DNA from: an uncultured Prevotella sp.
Lineage (GTDB): Bacteria; Bacteroidota; Bacteroidia; Bacteroidales; Bacteroidaceae
DNA length: 47,661 bases
Assembly (NCBI GenBank): GCA_946548085.1
Contig: CAMNPN010000021.1
Span: forward strand, 1 to 47,661
Direction: 5' to 3'
Under the pieces are notes generated by a model. The model worked only from the letters and a program-made list of their open reading frames with translations, was not told where the DNA came from and ran no database searches. Shown piece by piece: positions 43,484 through 47,661 of the stretch (position 1 is the first letter of the stretch; every line of letters begins with the position of its first letter). The position numbers were made by a program, and so were the translations under genes.

Positions 43484-43524
43484 AACGAGCCGTAATTTCC
43501 CTGCCCAGGATATTACGGCTCGTT
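43484..43524 (+). terminator. Hairpin after the META-like gene (possible terminator)
   Basis: AACGAGCCGTAAT (43484-43496) and its exact reverse complement (43512-43524) enclose a 15-nt loop. There is only a weak T-run after it, so it may be a repeat palindrome rather than a strong terminator. It lies 35 nt downstream of the stop. Confidence 0.5.
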
Positions 43525-43591
43525 GCCTTTGATATTACGTTTCGTAAGCTACTTGTTGCAATGCATTCTGAACTCATTGAGAAATTAAAAG

Positions 43592-43621
43592 CAGTCATAA
43601 GATGATGCATCTGTATGACTG
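43592..43621 (-). terminator. Putative terminator of the outer-membrane protein gene
   Basis: CAGTCATA (43592-43599) pairs with TATGACTG (43614-43621). An inner stem AGATG/CATCT continues it to a 3-nt loop. On the minus strand it is followed by CTTTTAATTT, 38 nt after the stop of the 43660 gene. Confidence 0.55.
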
Positions 43622-43659
43622 CCCGAAAAAGTTTTGAAAAAATTAATGCGACTATGTTT

Positions 43660-44295
43660 TTATAAAACAAGTCCGAGAGAAAGGCTCAGCTCATTGATCT
43701 TGGCACTTTCACCAAAGTCGTTGAAGTCAAAGCCATAGCCGAATCCTACGAAGAAAGCGTCGTTGAAGCGGGCTTTCACACCAATCTGCATACCAGCCTG
43801 GAAGCGTTTGCATTTACCTTCATCGAAAAGGTCATAGCTTTCTTTGCTCCCTCTATGCTCTTCTTTGATTTCTCCCCACACATTGCCGCGGAACTTCACG
43901 CCCAGGTAGGGGTCGATATTGATTCTGGTGTTAGGAATCTGAAAATCATAAATCAGGTTGACGGGTGCCTTTATGGAAGCCCAGCGAATGTCTGTATCGT
44001 CTAATGAATATGTAGAATACTGTGCTCCGACACCCCACTCTAAGAACAAAGGAATGCTCTGGGTCAGGCTGATAGCATTCGTGTAGTTGAATGCGAATCC
44101 TGAGAAAGATTCAGAGTGCCCATCCGCACTAATGTTACTTGGGAGATACTCCACTCCTAAAGTGCTCCAACCTGTGTAAGTCTTTGTCTCCTCAATAACC
44201 ATACGGGTTGTAGTAGCTGAGCGTGATGACACAATCTGTGCTTGGGCATTCAGACCCAGCAAGGCCATTGCGGCCATAATGATGAATTTTTTCAT
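43660..44295 (-). CDS. Outer-membrane beta-barrel protein (porin-like)
   Basis: 211 residues with signal peptide MKKFIIMAAMALLGLNAQAQ. The mature part alternates polar and hydrophobic residues, as in small outer-membrane barrels (for example ASIKAPVNLIYDFQI and IGVKARFNDAFFVGFGYGF), and ends LSLSLGLVL with a terminal aliphatic/aromatic strand. It resembles the family of about 200-residue Bacteroidetes barrel proteins of unknown role. Downstream of the 174-aa exported protein by 33 nt, so probably co-transcribed. A hairpin follows its stop. Confidence 0.8.
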   Translation of the reverse strand: MKKFIIMAAMALLGLNAQAQIVSSRSATTTRMVIEETKTYTGWSTLGVEYLPSNISADGHSESFSGFAFNYTNAISLTQSIPLFLEWGVGAQYSTYSLDDTDIRWASIKAPVNLIYDFQIPNTRINIDPYLGVKFRGNVWGEIKEEHRGSKESYDLFDEGKCKRFQAGMQIGVKARFNDAFFVGFGYGFDFNDFGESAKINELSLSLGLVL

Positions 44296-44328
44296 ACGAT
44301 TGACTTTATTACGATGTTAATACTATTC

Positions 44329-44853
44329 TTATTTCTTGATATGTGTGATGACAGCGCCTTCACGATCAGGGTCGTTTATTTTATCGAAACTGATGGCTCG
44401 GTCTACTTTCATCCATTCGAAATCTTTTTCTTCCATATTATGCCAGCTGTTTGGATTGAAGTTAGCAGGGAAACCCTTCATCTCGACCTCTGCGCCTTCA
44501 GGTGTTACTTCTATTTTAAATGTTGCAGCAACGACAGCGTCACAATTCCAGGCATCAGGTGCGTCAGAAGTTGCTTCATAGATAACACGACTTCGTAAAT
44601 TATCATGAGATCCTCCCATAGCCTTATACTCTTCTATTGTATATGACCTTTTGAATTTCTTGCATGCTTGCCCTTTAGCTACGACCAAATCTACGACCAA
44701 CGGTCTGACATAGCTTTTTGCCGTGACTTCAAGCATACGAGCCTGAGTATCTGAGATTCTCTCTGTCTTAATGACAGTCTTCTGAGCATTTACCCCTGCG
44801 ATAAACAGCGTGAATGCTAACATAGTTAATACAATTCTTTTCATATTATTCAC
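44329..44853 (-). CDS. Exported protein of unknown function
   Basis: 174 residues. It starts MNNMKRIVLTMLAFTLFIAGVNAQ, a signal peptide; the second Met (44844) is also possible as start. The mature sequence has a weak beta pattern (RMLEVTAKSYVRPLVVDLVVA, then AATFKIEVTPEGAEVEMKGFP). I do not recognise a family. It is co-oriented with and close to the barrel protein (33 nt), suggesting a joint envelope function. A minus-strand -7 box lies 23 nt upstream. Confidence 0.6.
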   Translation of the reverse strand: MNNMKRIVLTMLAFTLFIAGVNAQKTVIKTERISDTQARMLEVTAKSYVRPLVVDLVVAKGQACKKFKRSYTIEEYKAMGGSHDNLRSRVIYEATSDAPDAWNCDAVVAATFKIEVTPEGAEVEMKGFPANFNPNSWHNMEEKDFEWMKVDRAISFDKINDPDREGAVITHIKK

Positions 44854-44875
44854 TTAATTATTTGTTAATTGTGGG

Positions 44876-44883
44876 CAAAGATA
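44876..44883 (-). promoter_or_regulatory. -7 box upstream of the exported protein / barrel unit
   Basis: Minus strand TATCTTTG, 23 nt upstream of the first ATG (44853). The -33 element is not clear. Confidence 0.45.
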
Positions 44884-44974
44884 ATGCAAATTAATTAATC
44901 AGCGTGCACAAGTGTATATCATGTTATAAGACGGCATTATCATAAATACTCATACGAAAGTGTATAAGTATCTT

Positions 44975-45184
44975 TTACAACCTGGAACGATATTCTTTGT
45001 AGTAGTAAGTAAAGAAATTATAGTGGAGCACAATAGATATTCTCAGTAACAGCTCTGCATCGATATTATTGCGCTTAAAGATGTCGTAAACGTTTTGACG
45101 GTTACAATTCAGTTTGTTGGCAAACCAGGTTACTGTTCGCTCTTGCTTTCTGAATTCCTTTTCTATTAATGCTCCAATGTGCAT
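44975..45184 (-). CDS. Small XRE-type helix-turn-helix regulator
   Basis: 69 residues. The sequence HIGALIEKEFRKQERTVTWF, then NKLNCNRQNVYDIFKRNNI and LLLRISIVLHYNFFTYY, has the five-helix XRE/Cro layout found in a widespread small Bacteroidales protein family. It should be a DNA-binding repressor acting alone, with no effector domain. It lies 65 nt downstream of the T-run of the structured RNA (45249-45540) and so may be under terminator control by it. The tail YRSRL is basic. Confidence 0.75.
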   Translation of the reverse strand: MHIGALIEKEFRKQERTVTWFANKLNCNRQNVYDIFKRNNIDAELLLRISIVLHYNFFTYYYKEYRSRL

Positions 45185-45248
45185 AAGGCATCTGTAGCCT
45201 GTGGTGACTCCCCAGTCACAGATAGTTAATGATTTTACTGCTAATCAT

Positions 45249-45540
45249 AAAAAAGCGTGGGAGTCAATCCTTGTTACTCGTCCCACTCCAAGAGGCTCTG
45301 GCATCGCCCAACTAGTCGGTGACGAGCAACGCCGAAGCCCACGCGATATGCAGATACCTTGTGGATAAGGTATTACACACCCAATGAGCATCACCCGTTG
45401 CTTTGTTTTTGACTAGTTGTTTGGAACTGCCAGATTCCTTGGAGTCAAAAGACAAAGCGTAAGATAACGCCTTCCTATAAATTAGGTCCCCACCCCACTC
45501 CGCTTCGGCTCATTGGCTTTCTGCTTCAGAGAGTAAAGAC
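45249..45540 (-). ncRNA. Structured RNA with terminator, upstream of the XRE gene
   Basis: The promoter is at 45575-45545. It opens with a conserved leader (45496-45451) with small hairpins CCTA/TAGG and GCGT/ACGC. Two exclusive foldings can be drawn. In the first, GACTCCAAGGAATCTGGCA pairs with 45285-45303, CAACTAGTC (45317-45309) with 45411-45419, and GCAACG with CGTTGC. In the second, GTTGCTCGTC pairs with 45273-45282, and GCGTGGG (45344-45338) pairs with CCCACGC followed by TTTTTT (45254-45249), making a terminator. A 7-bp hairpin at 45354-45373 is common to both. This suggests a transcription attenuator for the XRE gene or a free sRNA. No known RNA family was recognised; I checked for tmRNA, RNase P, SRP and 6S features without a match. 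Confidence 0.6.
45451..45496 (-). repeat. 46-bp leader module, copy A
   Basis: Identical at 44 of 46 positions to 46251-46296, exactly 800 bp away. On the minus strand it contains CCTAATTTATAGG and GCGTTATCTTACGC, both small hairpins, downstream of its own promoter. Confidence 0.95.
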
Positions 45541-45544
45541 GGGA

Positions 45545-45575
45545 CAAAGATACGAAAAGTTTCTGAAACGACAAA
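45545..45575 (-). promoter_or_regulatory. Promoter of the structured RNA
   Basis: Minus strand: -33 TTTG (45575-45572), 19-nt spacer, -7 TATCTTTG (45552-45545). It is divergent from the small-RNA promoter at 45634. Confidence 0.8.
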
Positions 45576-45633
45576 GGATTTGGGAAAATAATAACGTGAA
45601 AAACTATTTTATGGAGAAAAAAGCGAAGAAATG

Positions 45634-45665
45634 TTTGGAAGATAAAGGAAAAGTTCCTATCTTTG
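45634..45665 (+). promoter_or_regulatory. Promoter of the duplicated-core small RNA
   Basis: The -33 TTTG (45634-45637), a 20-nt spacer and the -7 TATCTTTG (45658-45665). A textbook Bacteroidetes promoter with no downstream protein frame. Confidence 0.8.
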
Positions 45666-45671
45666 CAACGT

Positions 45672-45810
45672 GAAAGGAACCTATTTAGGATGAGAGCCCC
45701 GTTTGGTACGGCAAGCGACTCATTAAAATAGAAGCACTTTTAAACTCCACTTCTGATGGATAGCCCCGTTTGGTACGGCAAGCAAGGCCATTAAAGTGGA
45801 GTTCCTTTTT
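45672..45810 (+). ncRNA. Small RNA with two copies of a tRNA D-arm-like core
   Basis: From the promoter at 45634-45665 to a terminator: AACTCCACTT (45743-45752) pairs with 45794-45803 and TTTTT follows at 45806-45810. About 139 nt. It contains a 22-nt core at 45695-45716 and again at 45762-45783, identical, with the start AGCCCCGTTTGGTACGGC. Each core can fold as CCGT/ACGG. The second sits inside the terminator stem; the first is closed by ATGAG/CTCAT. The core reads like a tRNA D-arm (TAGCCC, GTTTGGTA, GGCA), but the rest of a tRNA is not there. The 3' end overlaps the convergent nuclease-like gene by 20 nt. Confidence 0.65.
45695..45783. repeat. Two identical 22-bp direct repeats, 67 bp apart
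   Basis: Copies at 45695-45716 and 45762-45783, both beginning AGCCCCGTTTGGTACGGC. The homology extends beyond the core (CATTAAA and CTTTT...ACTCC on the right), so the whole 67-bp unit, including the terminator arm and the 3' end of the neighbouring gene, appears to have been duplicated. Confidence 0.95.
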
Positions 45811-46237
45811 GTAACTCCCTAACATTGTTCTCAAAAGCATACTGGTCGATAATGGCGTAAGGTTTGTATGGGCCACCGTTCTTCATTTTACGCATCGCAA
45901 GTACAGTTCTTATTCCAATTTTTCTATCAAAGTAGGCAAAATATGCACTCTCTTCGTGTTTTCCTTCTTTTATCGTGCGCCAGCCTAGAAATTTGCTTTT
46001 TCGAAGAAATGAAGGAATATCCTTTGCCAAAGCATTTTTGATAGCATTAAACTTATTGTCACGGGATGCTTTACTAACTATGGTCTTCAAATCGGATTTC
46101 GTTATTTCAACATTCATCGTAATGCCATTAGTGATAGTAAAACGCAAAGGTTGATTCTTCAACGCTTCTGCTTGTAGGAGCACTTCTTGACGAAGCCGTT
46201 TACTTTCCTGATAATAATCGTTTATCGTTCGTTTCAT
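45791..46237 (-). CDS. Small protein, possible BECR-fold (phage-type) nuclease
   Basis: 148 residues, no signal peptide. After a basic helical N terminus (MKRTINDYYQESKRLRQEV) comes KSDLKTIVSKASRDNKFNA and then a beta-rich end with FLGWRTIKEGKHEESAYFAYF and YKPYAIIDQ. This pattern resembles the PBECR domains (phage-barnase, EndoU, colicin E5/D, RelE-like nucleases) found in Bacteroidetes phages and polymorphic toxins; no catalytic residue can be named with certainty. The start ATG 46237 follows the conserved 46-bp leader by 13 nt; an upstream in-frame ATG would lie inside the leader. The gene converges on the small RNA, and its stop lies in that RNA's terminator stem. Confidence 0.55.
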   Translation of the reverse strand: MKRTINDYYQESKRLRQEVLLQAEALKNQPLRFTITNGITMNVEITKSDLKTIVSKASRDNKFNAIKNALAKDIPSFLRKSKFLGWRTIKEGKHEESAYFAYFDRKIGIRTVLAMRKMKNGGPYKPYAIIDQYAFENNVRELQKGTPL

Positions 46238-46250
46238 AATAGTAAAGGTT

Positions 46251-46296
46251 GACAAAGCGTTAGATAACGCCTTCCTATAAATTAGGCCCCCACCCC
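46251..46296 (-). repeat. 46-bp leader module, copy B
   Basis: Matches 45451-45496 at 44 of 46 positions. Here it forms the mRNA leader of the nuclease-like gene; an outer stem CCCCGTCT/AGACGGGG (ends near 46341 and 46293) can enclose the variable segment upstream of it. Confidence 0.95.
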
Positions 46297-46341
46297 GTCT
46301 AATCCGGACTGTTGCCATTTAGCTTAGGAATGAAGACGGGG

Positions 46342-46349
46342 CAAAGTTA
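46342..46349 (-). promoter_or_regulatory. -7 box for the nuclease-like gene
   Basis: Minus strand TAACTTTG followed by CCCCGTCT, as at copy A (TATCTTTG then TCCCGTCT). The -33 region is weak. Confidence 0.6.
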
Positions 46350-46568
46350 CGAATTATTTCCGAAAGAAAGAAGAAAGTAAAGGAAAAAATATGCAAATAG
46401 TATTATCTCACTCTCTTTTCAGATCAAATCATTGTACCTATTTAATCTAAAACAGCCATTGCGAAAAATGTCGTTGCGAAATTTTTCGCATAAGGAGAAC
46501 AGCCTGTCTGAGAGAGGCTTATAGAAAGAAACGCCATTTGCCAGAGAGGGCTTGTAAAGGGGGGAGCG

Positions 46569-47661
46569 CTATTTGCCTGAGACGATCTTCTTGATGTCGT
46601 TGAGTTTGTTGAGGGCCTCGAGGGGCGTGAGGTTGTTCACGTCGAGGCCGAGGATCTCGTCGCGCACCTGGCAGAGTACGGGGTCGTCGAGTTGGAAGAA
46701 GGAGAGTTGCATGCCTTCGCGGGAGGAGGCGATCTCTGCCGTAGGCTTGCCCACGCTGCCCACGGAGGCATTGTCTGACTCCAGTTGCTTCAGGATGACG
46801 TTGGCGCGCTTCACGATGCTGCGCGGCATGCCTGCTATCTCTGCCACATGGATACCGAAGGAGTGCTCGCTGCCGCCCTTTTCGAGTTTGCGCAGGAAGA
46901 TCACCTTGCCGTCGACCTCCTTTACCGAGACGTTGTAGTTCTTGATGCGCGGGAAGTTCTTCTCCATCTCGTTCAGTTCGTGGTAGTGGGTGGCGAAGAG
47001 GGTGCGGGGGTGGCCCTTGGCGTTCTCATGGAGGTATTCCACGATGGCCCAGGCGATCGAGATGCCGTCGTAGGTGCTGGTGCCACGGCCTAACTCATCG
47101 AAGAGCACGAGGGAGCGGCTGCTGACATTATTCAGGATGTTCGAGGCCTCCGTCATCTCCACCATGAAGGTCGACTCTCCTAAGGAGATATTATCCGAGG
47201 CTCCCACACGGGTGAATATCTTGTCTACCAGTCCTATCCTCGCGGCCTCTGCGGGTACGAAGCATCCTATCTGGGCGAGCAGCACGATGAGGGCCGTCTG
47301 TCGCAGCAGGGCTGACTTACCAGCCATGTTCGGACCCGTGATGATGATGATCTGCTGGCGCTCGTTGTCGAGCAGGATATCGTTGGGCACATAGCGCTCA
47401 CCAAGGGGCAGCTCCTGTTCGATGACGGGGTGGCGGCCCTGACGGATGTCTATCACCTCCGTCTCATCAATCACAGGACGCACGTACTTATTCTCTTCGG
47501 CTGTCTTCGCAAACGAGAGGAGGCAGTCGAGGTGGGCGATGATATTGGCGTCGATCTGTATCTGGGGGATAAACTCCTGCATGCCAAGTATCAGGTCGTT
47601 GAAGAGTTTGGCCTCGAGTGAGAGTATCCTGTCCTCAGCCCCCAGTATCTTTTCTTCGTAC
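46569..47661 (-). CDS. mutS: DNA mismatch repair protein MutS (5' end beyond window)
   Basis: The C-terminal 363 residues are visible; the frame continues past the right edge. MutS recognises mismatches and starts repair with MutL. Walker A is [14 protein letters not shown], followed by [11 protein letters not shown] (signature loop), [16 protein letters not shown] (Walker B) and [13 protein letters not shown]. The C-terminal region [15 protein letters not shown] and [15 protein letters not shown] is typical. The ATPase half is intact, so the gene is presumably functional. Its stop TAG (46569-46571) is within a short tandem duplication of the gene's end. Confidence 0.98.
   Translation of the reverse strand, partial: YEEKILGAEDRILSLEAKLFNDLILGMQEFIPQIQIDANIIAHLDCLLSFAKTAEENKYVRPVIDETEVIDIRQGRHPVIEQELPLGERYVPNDILLDNERQQIIIITGPNMAGKSALLRQTALIVLLAQIGCFVPAEAARIGLVDKIFTRVGASDNISLGESTFMVEMTEASNILNNVSSRSLVLFDELGRGTSTYDGISIAWAIVEYLHENAKGHPRTLFATHYHELNEMEKNFPRIKNYNVSVKEVDGKVIFLRKLEKGGSEHSFGIHVAEIAGMPRSIVKRANVILKQLESDNASVGSVGKPTAEIASSREGMQLSFFQLDDPVLCQVRDEILGLDVNNLTPLEALNKLNDIKKIVSGK

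Larger units (their letters stand above)
46238..46568. other. Intergenic: nuclease-gene promoter and leader, mutS 3' duplication
   Basis: Contains the leader module copy B (46251-46296) and a -7 box (46342-46349). An exact 10-bp hairpin has TGCGAAAAAT at 46460-46469 and its complement at 46481-46490, with an 11-nt loop. An imperfect tandem copy of the mutS 3' end lies at about 46511-46566. No gene is seen. Confidence 0.75.

Noticed and set aside
45249..45540. 6S RNA, tmRNA, RNase P RNA or SRP RNA
   Set aside because: None of their conserved elements was found; the rod-like folding alone is not enough for 6S RNA.
45695..45783. CRISPR array
   Set aside because: Only two repeats at a 67-bp period, no cas genes, and the repeats lie inside a small transcript with its own terminator.
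45695..45810. A true tRNA gene
   Set aside because: Only the D-arm is tRNA-like; there is no acceptor stem, no anticodon stem and no TTC-containing T-loop.

Overview
This window looks like chromosome of a gut-type Prevotellaceae bacterium (Prevotella, Segatella or a close relative). The evidence is: many promoters of the Bacteroidetes form (-33 TTTG or TTG, 19-20 nt spacer, -7 TAnnTTTG) and few Shine-Dalgarno sites; a PorZ protein of the type IX secretion system; BspA-like leucine-rich-repeat surface proteins; a bacterial serpin; and the Bacteroidales gene orders yicC-gmk-nadD and acpP-fabF-rnc.

Layout. 1-1.5 kb: a Sel1-repeat protein (runs off the left edge) behind a DUF1848 Fe-S/radical-SAM-like protein. 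1.7-3.5 kb: gene debris, the 3' part of a Pre/Mob-type mobilization gene joined head to head with the 3' half of an ftsI-like transpeptidase gene. 3.6-10.4 kb: a minus-strand run with overlapping genes: HAD phosphatase, two acyltransferase-3 membrane proteins, a phosphoethanolamine-transferase-like enzyme, nadD, gmk, yicC. 10.5-12.8 kb: GT8 glycosyltransferase and a histidine acid phosphatase (+). 12.8-17.1 kb: DUF3108 protein, Ig-like lipoprotein and GH3-family enzyme (-). 17.4-20.5 kb: BspA-like protein and an exported protein of unknown function (-). 20.9-23.6 kb: rnc, fabF, acpP (-). 23.9-25.7 kb: DUF4254, GT9 heptosyltransferase-like protein and rubredoxin (+). 25.8-27.0 kb: TrmH-type methyltransferase and a lipoprotein (-). 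27.0-27.46 kb: a cluster of DnaA boxes, a candidate oriC, then nadA (+). 28.5-34.9 kb: porZ, rdgB, YitT, leuS (-). 35.5-38.9 kb: serpin and the paired DNA-metabolism genes TIGR03915 and radical-SAM TIGR03916 (-). 39.0-43.4 kb: LRR protein, GH5 hydrolase lipoprotein and META-like lipoprotein (+). 43.7-45.2 kb: two exported proteins and a small XRE regulator (-). 45.2-46.4 kb: an unusual RNA-rich locus. At the right edge is the 3' part of mutS (-).

Two things stand out. First, the 45.2-46.4 kb locus. A small protein, tentatively a BECR-fold (barnase/EndoU/colicin/RelE-like) nuclease, is convergent with an apparent small RNA that has its own promoter and terminator and carries two copies of a 22-nt core resembling a tRNA D-arm. 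Next to it is a roughly 290-nt structured RNA with a possible terminator switch upstream of the XRE gene. A 46-bp leader module (44/46 identical) lies in both the structured RNA and the nuclease mRNA leader, exactly 800 bp apart. Second, the window is sprinkled with degenerate 7- or 8-bp tandem repeat arrays, several arranged as inverted repeats (one a perfect 34-bp pair). They sit in gaps, supply stop and start codons at gene junctions, form signal peptides, and are inserted in frame inside acyltransferase, phosphoethanolamine transferase, GH3 and RNase III proteins, much like Rickettsia palindromic elements. There is also a 4 x 22-bp array of palindromes bounded by its own inverted repeat.

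All functional calls rest on reading motifs and protein similarity by memory; no database search was run.
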